Below, piece by piece: positions 26,073-34,475 of a DNA stretch of 64,000 nt (the stretch's first letter is position 1; each line of letters begins with the position of its first letter). The notes under the pieces were generated by a model. That model did not search any database and was not told the origin of the DNA. It saw only the letters and a list, made by a program, of their open reading frames with translations. The position numbers and the translations under genes are program-made. The stretch is from assembly GCA_963787675.1 (NCBI GenBank), contig CAWBDV010000014.1:248001-312000 (forward strand), written 5' to 3'. This stretch comes from JAJPKK01 sp963787675. GTDB taxonomy: Bacteria > Pseudomonadota > Alphaproteobacteria > Rhizobiales > Xanthobacteraceae.

Positions 26073-27062
26073 ATGATGATGAGGCGGGCCCTCCTTGCAG
26101 GCTTGCTCGGCGTTTTGGGCGCTTTGCATGCTGTTGATGCCGCGCACGCCCAATCGCGGGCCTATCCGACGCGGCCGATCAAATTGATCGTGCCGTTCCC
26201 GGCCGGCGGCCCGACGGACGGCATGGCGCGCATCGTCTCCGACCGGCTCGGCGCCGTGCTTGGCCAGAGCATCGTGACCGAAAACCATGGCGGCGGGGCA
26301 GGCGGCAGCGTGGGTGCGAAGCTCGTGGCCGCCGCCGACCCTGACGGCTACACCATCATGCTCACGCCCGGAGGCTCCCTGACCAGCGGCCCCGCGGTCC
26401 ATAAGAATATCGGTTACGACCCGGCCAAGGTGTTCACGCCGGTGGCGCTGCTCGTCGAATCGCCGAGCATCATCTCCGTTCATCCGAGCTTGCCGGTGAA
26501 ATCGCTGGCGGAGCTTGTGACCTACGCCAAGGCCAATCCGGGAAAGATCAGCTGGGGCTCGCAAGGCTTCGGTACCTCGCCGCACCTGCTCGCCGAAATG
26601 TTCAAACTCGAGACCGGCACCAACATCGTCCACGTGCCGTTCCGCGGGACGGCGCCGCTGCTCGCGGCCGCTGTTGCAGGCGAGGTCCAGATGGTGGCGG
26701 ACCCGAGCACCACCAGCCTCCCCTACATTCAATCGGGACAGCTGCGACCGCTGGCCATCGCCGGGCCCGAGCGCTTTTCGCGATTGCCCGACGTGCCGAC
26801 GACGACGGAGGTGGGATACCCCAAACTGCAAGCGCCGTTTTGGCTGGGCGTCGTGGCGCCAGCCGGCACGCCGCCCGCCATCATCGACCAGCTCAACGCG
26901 GCGTTCCGGGAGAGCCTCGCGCAGCCGGAGACGCGGGCGCTTCTCGCCAATCTCGGCGCCGACATCAAGATCGGGACGCCGGCCGCATTCGGCGAGATGC
27001 TCACCAAAGAGCGCGCACAGTGGAGCGCCGTTGCAAGGGCCGCGAACATCCGCGTCGAATGA
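26073..27062 (+). CDS. Tripartite tricarboxylate transporter (Bug family) substrate-binding protein
   Basis: About 329 residues. GGGAGGCGACG directly precedes the ATG at 26073, followed by a signal peptide (RRALLAGLLGVLGALHAVDA). The mature start SRAYPTRPIKLIVPFPAGGP is the Bug hallmark, with ENHGGGAGGSVGAK and IGYDPAKVFTPVALL further on. No TctA/TctB partner is near. It precedes the acyl-CoA catabolic operon by about 275 bases that include an extragenic palindrome, so any functional link to that operon is only suggested. Confidence 0.88.
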   Translation: MMMRRALLAGLLGVLGALHAVDAAHAQSRAYPTRPIKLIVPFPAGGPTDGMARIVSDRLGAVLGQSIVTENHGGGAGGSVGAKLVAAADPDGYTIMLTPGGSLTSGPAVHKNIGYDPAKVFTPVALLVESPSIISVHPSLPVKSLAELVTYAKANPGKISWGSQGFGTSPHLLAEMFKLETGTNIVHVPFRGTAPLLAAAVAGEVQMVADPSTTSLPYIQSGQLRPLAIAGPERFSRLPDVPTTTEVGYPKLQAPFWLGVVAPAGTPPAIIDQLNAAFRESLAQPETRALLANLGADIKIGTPAAFGEMLTKERAQWSAVARAANIRVE

Positions 27063-27076
27063 GAGAACTTGACGGC

Positions 27077-27176
27077 GTCATTCCGGGGCGCCCGCAGGGC
27101 GAGCCCGGAATCCATACTCCCGGATCGGTGTTCATGGATTCCGGGTTGCCTCGCTACGCTCGGCCCCCGGAATGAC
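27077..27176. repeat. Extragenic palindromic element, family A (GTCATTCCGGGG...CCCCCGGAATGAC)
   Basis: A 100-base element with GTCATTCCGGGG at one end and CCCCCGGAATGAC at the other, and internal CCCGGAATCCAT and ATGGATTCCGGG arms. The same architecture recurs at 49057-49158. Elements of this look are common between genes in Bradyrhizobium-type genomes. It follows the Bug gene directly and may act as a transcript 3' structure. Confidence 0.75.
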
Positions 27177-27337
27177 CTATTGAAATGACCAGACGAAACG
27201 GGCGGCCCTGCGGATACGTCATGCATTGCAGCTATTGCAATTCGTACTTCTCAGCATGCTTGCGTCACCTAAGCCACGCGATATGATTTCTCCAACTCCA
27301 CCCGATCTTTCTCCACACCCCGGCAGATTTCATCGCC

Positions 27338-28489
27338 ATGTTCCGTCGTGACACGCCCGCCGAAGCAGAATTCCGCACGGAAGTGCGGACGTGGCTTGAG
27401 GCCAACCTCCCGGCTTCGCTGCGTGGGCGCACGGCGCGTCCGCCGCCTGCCGAGCTGATGCCGTGGTATCACACGCTGTCGCGCAAGGGCTGGATCGCGC
27501 CGCATTGGCCCAAGCAATACGGCGGCATGGGCGCGACGCTCAACGAACAGATCATCATGACCGAAGAGCTGGCCCGCATCGGCGCGCCGCATCTGCCGGT
27601 CCAAGGTCTCAATCACATCGGGCCCATCCTGATGGAGTTCGGCAGCGCCGAGCAGAAGGCGCGGCACCTGCCGCCCATCATCGCAGGCTCGGTGATCTGG
27701 GCGCAGGGCTACTCCGAGCCCGGCGCCGGGTCGGACCTCGCGAGCCTATCGACCCGTGCGACGCTCACGGGCGATCATTTCATGGTGCAGGGCCAGAAGA
27801 TCTGGACCACATGGGGCCATCATTCAGATTGGATGTTCGCGCTGGTGCGCACCGATCCGCAGGCCCAGCCGCGGCATGCCGGGATCAGCTTCCTGCTCAT
27901 CGATCTGCGCAGCGCGGGCATCAGGATCAGGCCGATCAAGACGATCGTCGGCGACGACGAATTCAGCGAAGTGTTCTTCGACGACGTCGTCGTGCCGGCC
28001 GAAAATTTGGTCGGGAAGCTGAACGATGGTTGGCGCATCGCGAATGCTCTTTTGGGCCACGAACGTCTCGGCACCTCAAATCCGCAATTCTCATTGGCGG
28101 CGCTGGAGCGCATCAAGACCGTGGCGCGCGCGTCCGGGATCATCGCTGATCCGGCGTTCCAGGATCGCCTTGCCGCGGCGAGCATCAACGTGACGGCGCT
28201 CTCTGCGCTGTTCAGCCATGCGGTCGAACTCACCAATCGAGAACAGAGCCCCGGACCGGAATCATCGGTCATCAAGATCGTCGGATCCGAACTCCTGCAA
28301 TCGCTCAATGATCTCATGATCGAAGCCGCGAGCGGTGACGCTTCGCGCGCAGAGCCGATGGCGACTGAGTTCGGTCTTGTCGATATTTCGGGACCGTTTC
28401 TTCAATCGCGCCGCGCGACGATCTACGGCGGCTCGTCGGAAATTCAGCGCAACGTGCTCGCTCGCCGTGTGCTGAACCTGCCAAGCTGA
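27338..28489 (+). CDS. Acyl-CoA dehydrogenase (FadE type, alpha-like)
   Basis: A 383-residue flavin enzyme that would form a trans-2 double bond in an acyl-CoA. FAD-contact motifs are seen in YSEPGAGSDLASLSTRA (about 126-142) and IWTTWGHHSDW, and the C-terminus YGGSSEIQRNVLARRVLNLP is the FAD/subunit-contact ending. It is the first gene of a likely operon and is followed after 9 bases by a second, unlike dehydrogenase. The two may form a heteromer as in steroid side-chain ChsE-type enzymes. The acyl substrate is unknown. Confidence 0.9.
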   Translation: MFRRDTPAEAEFRTEVRTWLEANLPASLRGRTARPPPAELMPWYHTLSRKGWIAPHWPKQYGGMGATLNEQIIMTEELARIGAPHLPVQGLNHIGPILMEFGSAEQKARHLPPIIAGSVIWAQGYSEPGAGSDLASLSTRATLTGDHFMVQGQKIWTTWGHHSDWMFALVRTDPQAQPRHAGISFLLIDLRSAGIRIRPIKTIVGDDEFSEVFFDDVVVPAENLVGKLNDGWRIANALLGHERLGTSNPQFSLAALERIKTVARASGIIADPAFQDRLAAASINVTALSALFSHAVELTNREQSPGPESSVIKIVGSELLQSLNDLMIEAASGDASRAEPMATEFGLVDISGPFLQSRRATIYGGSSEIQRNVLARRVLNLPS

Positions 28490-28498
28490 CAGCCAACC

Positions 28499-29593
28499 AT
28501 GGACCTGCATCTGACCTCGGAGCAGACGCTGCTGCGCGACAGCGCCGCGAAGTTCATTGCAGCGGCCGGGCCGAAGGTCGCGCGCGGATTTCGCGAACGC
28601 GACCCAAGCTTCGATCCGACGCGGTTGCGCGAGGCGGGTGAACTCGGATGGCTTGGCATCCTTGTCCCCGACGCCATGAATGGGCCGGGCCTCGGTCTCA
28701 CCGAACTCGCTTTGGTGCTCGAGCAGGCCGGACGCGGCCTCGTCTGTGAGCCGATCGGCCTCGCTGCCGTCTCGGCTGCCGGATTGGCGTTGGGACGCAT
28801 GCCGCATCCGATGCTCGATCGCGTCATATCCGGCGCCGCCGTGGTGGTGCCCGCACTCGAGGAAAGCGGCTATGGCGATGATCCGCTGGCCCCGCGTACA
28901 AGGATCGCCGGAAAAAGCGGAGCGCCGCGCCTCAGCGGAGAGAAAGTGTCCGTCTGCGCCGACGGCGCCGCGGGCTTTCTCGTCAGCGCCGGCGGGGAGG
29001 ATGGACCGGCGCTTTGCTATGTCGCTCGCGATGCGCCCGGCCTGACGCTCGCAACTGCGGCAACGGTCGATAGTCGCAAGCTTGCGACTCTCGGGCTCAA
29101 TCAGGCCCCCGCGGACATCATCCGGCCCGAGTCGAACTCGATCAACGCGATCGAGGCGCTCCACAATCTCGCGCTGATGGCGCTGTCGGCGGAATTGCTC
29201 GGCGTCATGGAACAGGCGCAGGAGATGACATTCGACTACCTGCGCATCCGCAAGCAGTTTGGAAAGCTGATCGGCAGCTTTCAGGCGCTCCAGCACCAGG
29301 CAGTCAACATCTACATCCGTGTCGAGGCGACGCGCTCGCTGGTCTTTCAGGTGGCGGCCAACAACGATGCCTTTCGCATCGATCCGGCCATGGCCGTTGC
29401 CGTCAAAGCGAAGGCCTCGGAGGACGCACTCGCCGTCACCAAAACCTGCATCCAGCTTCACGGCGCGATCGGTTTCACCGACGAGCACGACATCGGGCTT
29501 TATCTCAAGCGGGCGCTGCTGCTGTCGTCACTGTTCGGGAATGCCGCGGCGCAGCGGCGCCGCTATATCGCTCTCGCCGGCCTCTCGGCCTAG
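28499..29593 (+). CDS. Acyl-CoA dehydrogenase (beta-like partner)
   Basis: A 364-residue acyl-CoA dehydrogenase with FDYLRIRKQFGKLIGSFQAL (about 240-260) and the ending LHGAIGFTDEHDIGLYLKRA. It lacks the GG(S/T)xEIQRN ending of the upstream gene, and the mid-region flavin motif is poor. In known heteromeric enzymes one subunit supplies the FAD site and the partner the catalytic base, so this gene and the previous one probably work together. A 157-base gap follows before the fused enzyme. Confidence 0.88.
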   Translation: MDLHLTSEQTLLRDSAAKFIAAAGPKVARGFRERDPSFDPTRLREAGELGWLGILVPDAMNGPGLGLTELALVLEQAGRGLVCEPIGLAAVSAAGLALGRMPHPMLDRVISGAAVVVPALEESGYGDDPLAPRTRIAGKSGAPRLSGEKVSVCADGAAGFLVSAGGEDGPALCYVARDAPGLTLATAATVDSRKLATLGLNQAPADIIRPESNSINAIEALHNLALMALSAELLGVMEQAQEMTFDYLRIRKQFGKLIGSFQALQHQAVNIYIRVEATRSLVFQVAANNDAFRIDPAMAVAVKAKASEDALAVTKTCIQLHGAIGFTDEHDIGLYLKRALLLSSLFGNAAAQRRRYIALAGLSA

Positions 29594-29750
29594 CGCGGCG
29601 ACCGGACACGGACGCGACCGCGCCCGTACGCAGACCACATAACGACGCATGAAACCAATTGCATGGCAGCTATCGCCGGCGGAGAACACCTTGTCGGTGG
29701 TCGCAATTGTGAATACGCTCCCGGCTAGGTCTCGGGCCTAAGTAGGTTCA

Positions 29751-32021
29751 ATGCTTAAAGAAAAAGGCGGCGTGTCGGATGCCGAGCGCGATCTGCTGCG
29801 CAGATCGGTACGGGACTTTCTCGCGACCGCTTGGCCAGTCGACAAAGCCGTAGAGGATGCGGGAAACGCCGAGGCGGTCGCCAGGCTGTGGGCGGCGATG
29901 GCGCGGCAGGGGCTCACGTCCCTCGGTTCCGATGCGACCGAGGCCGGCGTTCGTGAAATCCTCCTCGTGTTCGAAGAGCTGGGGCGCGCTTCTTGCCCTG
30001 CCCCGCTGCTCGGCGCGGTGGCGGCCAATTTCGCCCTTGCAGCACAGCCCTCGGACAATGCGCGCGCCTTGCTCGAAGAGATCCACGAGGGCAAGGCAAT
30101 CGTTGCGCTGGCACTCGCGGCCTTTGATGGCGACGGCACCGCCGGCCGTGTCGCCGTGCGCGGCAATGCGCTGACGGGAAAAGTGTCGTTTGTCGAAGGC
30201 GCCGAGGCGGCGACGCATTTTCTCGTCCTCACCGAGAGTCCGAGCGGCGCCGCCGTGGTCGCCAGCAGTGCGCCGGGCCTCAGGATGCGCGCCACGCCTG
30301 GTCTCGCAGTGCCGCCCCTCTCCGAAATCGCGTTCGAAAATGCGCCGGCAGCCTTTCTAGGCGTGCCGTCCGAGGTCCTCGCCGATATCGCCGTGGTGGC
30401 AAAGCTTGTGTGCGCCGGACGGGCGCTCGGCGCGGCGGAGCGCGCGTTCGAGCTCGCCGTCGATCATGCCAAGGTCAGGAAGCAATTCGGCCAGCTCATC
30501 GGGCAATTTCAGGCGGTTCAGCACAAGCTCGCCAACTGCCTCATCAGCCTCGATGGCGCCCGGCTTGCGCTCGAGTCTGCCGCCGAAGCGCGCGACGGTG
30601 ATAATCCCGACTGGCGGTATTTCGTTTCATCGGCGATCGCATTTGCGGGCCCGGCGTTGCGCGCCGTCTCGATCGAGACGCATCGGGCGCTCGGCGCCAT
30701 TGGTTATGCCGAGGAGCACGAGGCACCGCGGCATTTTCGGCGCGTGCACGCCGATGTCGCCCGCTTCGGTGGCGTCACGCGCGCCCGTGCGGATGTCGCC
30801 GGTTCGTTACTGGGATCGCGCGGGGCCAACAACACGTCCTGTCTCCCGGCACACGATATGGGATCGGCCGCAACCGCGTTCCGCAATGACGTGCGGGCGT
30901 GGCTTGCGAAGAACTGGACCGAGGAGAAGCGGGAAACGCATCGCCGCAAGCCGTTCAAGGAACGCGGCTGGGACGTCGCGTTTTCGAAGCTCATGGGCCG
31001 CGATGGCTGGATCGGGGTCGGCTGGCCGAAGCAGTTCGGCGGCCAAGGCCGAAGTGCCTCCGAACAGATTGCGTTTGTCACCGAGATGGCGAATGCAGGT
31101 GCACCCTGCCAGGCCCATGGCACCGGCGAATCGATCGTCGCGCAGGCGCTTTTTCTGCACGGCACGAAGGAGCAGCAGGAGGAATGGCTGCCCGCCATCC
31201 GGCGCGGCGAGCGCAGTTTTGCGCTCGGCTATAGCGAGCCGGAGGCCGGGTCTGATCTCGCGGCGCTGCGAACGCGCGCCGTTCTCGACGGCGACATGTG
31301 GATCGTCAACGGTCAAAAGCTCTGGTCGACGGGTGCGGACAAGGCGCAGTTCATCTGGCTCGCCGTGCGCACCGATACGGAGGCGAAGAAGCACGCCGGC
31401 ATCAGCGTGTTGATGGTGGACCTCAGTTCACCCGGCGTCACGCTGCGGCCGAGCCTCGCGCTCTACGGCAAGACCTTCAGTGCCCAGTTCTATGACAACG
31501 TGCGGGTGCCGGCGAAAAATCTGGTCGGCGGTGTCAACAACGGCTGGAAGGTGATAACCGACGCGCTTGCCGCCGAACGCGTGATGATCGGTGCAAGCCG
31601 CATGGCCACCATCGAGCGCGCCTTCGAACATCTGGTGCAACATCTGAGGACCGCGGTGGTCGGTGACAAAGCTCTCAGAGACGATCCGGTGATCCGCGAT
31701 CGCCTCGGCGCGCTCGCCGCCGATATCGAAGTTGCGCGCCAGTTTCAGATCCGCAATTCGCGGCTCGTCGAAGACGGCAAGGTCCCGATTCACGAAGCCG
31801 CCATGGGCAAAGTGTTTTCTGCCGAATTGCAGGAGCGCCTCGGTGAGGCGGCCCTTGATATTCTCGGCACCGGCGGCCTGTTATCCGAAGACTCCGACAG
31901 CGCGCCCGTTGGCGAGATGGAGCAGGTGCTGCGGCACGCCATCATGGCGATGATCGGCGGCGGTACCAATGAAATTCAACGAAACGTCATTGCCCAGCGC
32001 GGGCTGGGTCTGCCCCGTTGA
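29751..32021 (+). CDS. Double-length (fused) acyl-CoA dehydrogenase, FadE34-like architecture
   Basis: A 756-residue protein containing two acyl-CoA dehydrogenase units in one frame. Residues 1 to about 365 resemble the beta-like neighbour (VRKQFGQLIGQFQAVQHKLA; HRALGAIGYAEEHEAPRHFR). From about 370 to 756 they resemble the alpha-like neighbour (YSEPEAGSDLAALRTRA; GGGTNEIQRNVIAQRGLGLP). The linker includes SLLGSRGANNTSCLP. Mycobacterial FadE34 has this kind of fusion and acts on bulky steroid side chains. The join is clean, with no sign of a shifted frame. Confidence 0.88.
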   Translation: MLKEKGGVSDAERDLLRRSVRDFLATAWPVDKAVEDAGNAEAVARLWAAMARQGLTSLGSDATEAGVREILLVFEELGRASCPAPLLGAVAANFALAAQPSDNARALLEEIHEGKAIVALALAAFDGDGTAGRVAVRGNALTGKVSFVEGAEAATHFLVLTESPSGAAVVASSAPGLRMRATPGLAVPPLSEIAFENAPAAFLGVPSEVLADIAVVAKLVCAGRALGAAERAFELAVDHAKVRKQFGQLIGQFQAVQHKLANCLISLDGARLALESAAEARDGDNPDWRYFVSSAIAFAGPALRAVSIETHRALGAIGYAEEHEAPRHFRRVHADVARFGGVTRARADVAGSLLGSRGANNTSCLPAHDMGSAATAFRNDVRAWLAKNWTEEKRETHRRKPFKERGWDVAFSKLMGRDGWIGVGWPKQFGGQGRSASEQIAFVTEMANAGAPCQAHGTGESIVAQALFLHGTKEQQEEWLPAIRRGERSFALGYSEPEAGSDLAALRTRAVLDGDMWIVNGQKLWSTGADKAQFIWLAVRTDTEAKKHAGISVLMVDLSSPGVTLRPSLALYGKTFSAQFYDNVRVPAKNLVGGVNNGWKVITDALAAERVMIGASRMATIERAFEHLVQHLRTAVVGDKALRDDPVIRDRLGALAADIEVARQFQIRNSRLVEDGKVPIHEAAMGKVFSAELQERLGEAALDILGTGGLLSEDSDSAPVGEMEQVLRHAIMAMIGGGTNEIQRNVIAQRGLGLPR

Positions 32022-32035
32022 ACCAGGAGCAATTC

Positions 32036-32818
32036 ATGAGCGAAGAGCAAACGGTCACTTACGAGCTGGAAGGAGAGATTGCGCTTGTCGGATTCAATCG
32101 TCCCGACAAGCGCAACTGCTTTAATCCCACGGTCTCGAAGCAGTTGCGTGAGGCCATCGACCGCGCCGGGCAAGAGGCGAAATGCGGCATCATCTTTGGC
32201 CACGGCGATAATTTCTGTGCCGGGCTCGATCTGCGCTGGGCGGCGGAAAACTGGAAGACCGGACGCTCGGAGCGGCTTCCGTTCCCGTTCAATCGCAATA
32301 CGTTTTTCGAAGTGATGGCGCGCGGCAACATTCCATTCATCGCGGCGCTGCATGGCGCGACGCTGGGCGGCGGGCTCGAAACCGCGGCGGCCGCCCATAT
32401 TCGCGTCGCAGACGAAACCGCCTTTTTCGGCCTGCCTGAAGGCACCCGCGGCATCTTCATCGGCGGCGGCGGGTCGGTGCGCGTCGCGCGCCTGCTCGGC
32501 TTCGCCCGCATGCAGGACATGATGCTCACCGGCCGCGTGCTCAAGCCTGACGAGGCCGAGCGTTACGGCATCGTGCAGTATGTCGTGCCCAAGGGGCAGG
32601 CGATGGCCAAGGCGAAGGAGCTCGCGGCGAAAATCTGCAAGAACGCGCCGCTGTCGAATTTCGCCATCACCAACAGTCTGCCGCGTCTCCAGGACATGTC
32701 CTATGACGACGGGCTGTTCTTCGAGCGCATGGTGGCCGAATACACCCGCAGCCCCGAATCGATCACGCGGCTCAATCAGTTCCTCGACAAAACTGCGCCT
32801 CGCGTGCGGCCGGAATGA
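32036..32818 (+). CDS. Enoyl-CoA hydratase/isomerase (crotonase family)
   Basis: About 260 residues from the ATG at 32036, preceded by CCAGGAGC. The oxyanion-hole segments are GDNFCAGLDLRWAAE (about 57-71) and HGATLGGGLETAAAAHIRVA (about 105-124), with a Glu in FFGLPEGTRGIFIGGGG at the usual catalytic region. It would hydrate or isomerise the double bond made by the dehydrogenases. It lies 14 bases after the fused dehydrogenase and 24 bases before the thiolase-like gene, within the same operon. Confidence 0.88.
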   Translation: MSEEQTVTYELEGEIALVGFNRPDKRNCFNPTVSKQLREAIDRAGQEAKCGIIFGHGDNFCAGLDLRWAAENWKTGRSERLPFPFNRNTFFEVMARGNIPFIAALHGATLGGGLETAAAAHIRVADETAFFGLPEGTRGIFIGGGGSVRVARLLGFARMQDMMLTGRVLKPDEAERYGIVQYVVPKGQAMAKAKELAAKICKNAPLSNFAITNSLPRLQDMSYDDGLFFERMVAEYTRSPESITRLNQFLDKTAPRVRPE

Positions 32819-32842
32819 TCGGAATCAAAAGGAGGGCGCATC

Positions 32843-34012
32843 ATGAGCTTGCGTGATCACGCGATCGTCGCCTACGCCGAAACCAAGGTGATGGAGAAGA
32901 GCGATCGCGACGTCTGGGTGCTGGCCGGCGAGATCCTCGAAGATCTCCTCGACAAGACCGGGGTCGCCAAGGACGAGATCGACGGTCTTGTCATGGCCGG
33001 CCTTACCGGTACCGGCGCGGCCAATCCGTTCTGGGCGCAAACGACCGCCGATGTTCTCGGTCTTGAGGTCGGCTTCTGCGAGCAGGTGCACACCGGCGGC
33101 TGCTCGGCGGCGGGATGCGTCGCGCGCGCGGCGGCTGCGATCGAGTACGGCATGTGCGAGGTCGCGTTTCTACTGTTCGCCGACACGCATGTGCTCGAGG
33201 ATCGGACCGACCACAGCCACTCCTTCCGGCGCGAATGGACCGAGCCTTATGGACTCATGGGCCCGCCCGGTGCCTTCGGTCTCTTGAGCCGGCGTTACGA
33301 GGCCCTTTACGGCCTCGACTACCGGATGCTCGGCAAGATCGCGGTCACGCAGCGCGATCATGCGCTGCTCAATGAGAATGCCTGCGAGAAGCTGCGCGTG
33401 CCGATCACGATCGACGATTACATGAACTCGCGCATGATCGCCGATCCGATCCGGCTGCTTGACTGCGTGATGCGCGCCGACGGCGCCGCCGGTCTGCTGA
33501 TGATGAGCAGGAAGCGCGCCCAGGAAAAAGGCCTGACGAAGTGCATCATTCCGATCGGCTACGCCGAGCTCACGAACTTCAAGGGCGGCGAGAACCTCGT
33601 CGATGTGACCAAGAGCGGTCACGAGGTCTGCGGCAAGAAGGCGCTCGGCGCCGCCGGCATCGGCATCAAGGACGTCGCGTCATTCCACCCGTACGACGAC
33701 TTCATCATCGCGATCATGCTGCAGCTCGAGGCGTTCGGATTCTGCAAGTCGGGCGAAGGCGTGCAGTTCATCCGCGATCACGATTTCTCCTACAAGGGCG
33801 ATCTGCCGCTCAACACCGGCGGCGGCCAGATTTCCGCGGGCCAAGCCGCATGCTCGTCCCACAATCTCGTCGAAGCGGTGCGGCAGCTGCGGGGCGAAGG
33901 CGGCAAGCGCCAAGTCAAGAACACTGAGAATGCGCTGGTGACAGGCATCGGCTGGATCAACTACGGACGCAACTGGGGCACGAGCGCAGCCCTGGTGCTG
34001 GTCCCGGAATAA
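32843..34012 (+). CDS. Thiolase-superfamily protein (lipid-transfer/SCP-x type, possible acyl-CoA lyase)
   Basis: A 389-residue thiolase-fold protein after a GGAGGG ribosome-binding site. Cys87 in VHTGGCSAAG is near the usual nucleophile position. The later GHP-type motif reads NTGGGQISAGQAACSSHNL, with Gln where His is expected, and the final loop reads GIGWINYGRNWGTSAALV without the usual second Cys. Loss of two of three thiolase catalytic residues is typical of the non-thiolase Ltp-like enzymes that pair with DUF35 proteins and cleave C-C bonds by retro-aldol chemistry. The next gene is such a DUF35 protein. The alignment was by eye. Confidence 0.82.
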   Translation: MSLRDHAIVAYAETKVMEKSDRDVWVLAGEILEDLLDKTGVAKDEIDGLVMAGLTGTGAANPFWAQTTADVLGLEVGFCEQVHTGGCSAAGCVARAAAAIEYGMCEVAFLLFADTHVLEDRTDHSHSFRREWTEPYGLMGPPGAFGLLSRRYEALYGLDYRMLGKIAVTQRDHALLNENACEKLRVPITIDDYMNSRMIADPIRLLDCVMRADGAAGLLMMSRKRAQEKGLTKCIIPIGYAELTNFKGGENLVDVTKSGHEVCGKKALGAAGIGIKDVASFHPYDDFIIAIMLQLEAFGFCKSGEGVQFIRDHDFSYKGDLPLNTGGGQISAGQAACSSHNLVEAVRQLRGEGGKRQVKNTENALVTGIGWINYGRNWGTSAALVLVPE

Positions 34013-34022
34013 GGGGGCACAC

Positions 34023-34475
34023 ATGGCCAATCCATCTGGCGCCAAGACACTGAACGATACGCTCAGCGTCAAGCGCACCATCAAGCACTTCGATTTCTCC
34101 GAGCCCTACTGGGAGGGAACGAAGCAGAAGAAGCTCATCCTTCAGCGCTGCAAGGTGACCGGCAAATACCAGCACTTCCCGCGCCCCGTGAGCATCTTCA
34201 CGGGTCGGCGGCGCGACATCGAATGGCACGAGGTGTCCGGCAAGGGCGTGGTGTTCTCCTACACTGTCACGCATCGCGGCACGCCGGCGTTTCGCGGCAC
34301 CGAGCCCTATGCGGTCGTCAGCGTCACCCTCGACGTCGGCGTCAACTTCATTGCCGACATCGTCAACTGCACCGCGGACGAACTGAAGGTCGGCCTCAAG
34401 GTGAAGCCCTATTGGCATCCCCTCGGCGACGGCACGCATCTTTTCCTGTTCCAGCCCGACAAGGATGCGGCATGA
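34023..34475 (+). CDS. DUF35/OB-fold acyl-CoA-associated protein with degenerate zinc ribbon
   Basis: A 150-residue partner protein. The N-terminal helix FDFSEPYWEGTKQKKLILQRC leads to a rubredoxin-like region where only one of the usual four Cys remains (QRCKVTGKYQHFPRPVSIF). An OB fold follows (WHEVSGKGVVFSYTVTHRG to GVNFIADIVNC). DUF35 proteins bind thiolase-fold partners and CoA esters. It lies 10 bases after the thiolase-like gene and overlaps the next gene by 4 bases, so the three are coupled. Confidence 0.82.
   Translation: MANPSGAKTLNDTLSVKRTIKHFDFSEPYWEGTKQKKLILQRCKVTGKYQHFPRPVSIFTGRRRDIEWHEVSGKGVVFSYTVTHRGTPAFRGTEPYAVVSVTLDVGVNFIADIVNCTADELKVGLKVKPYWHPLGDGTHLFLFQPDKDAA

Noticed and set aside
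29751..32021. The double acyl-CoA dehydrogenase as an accidental fusion of two genes
   Set aside because: The join is in one frame with no shift, the linker is of normal length, and fused enzymes of this layout are known (FadE34).
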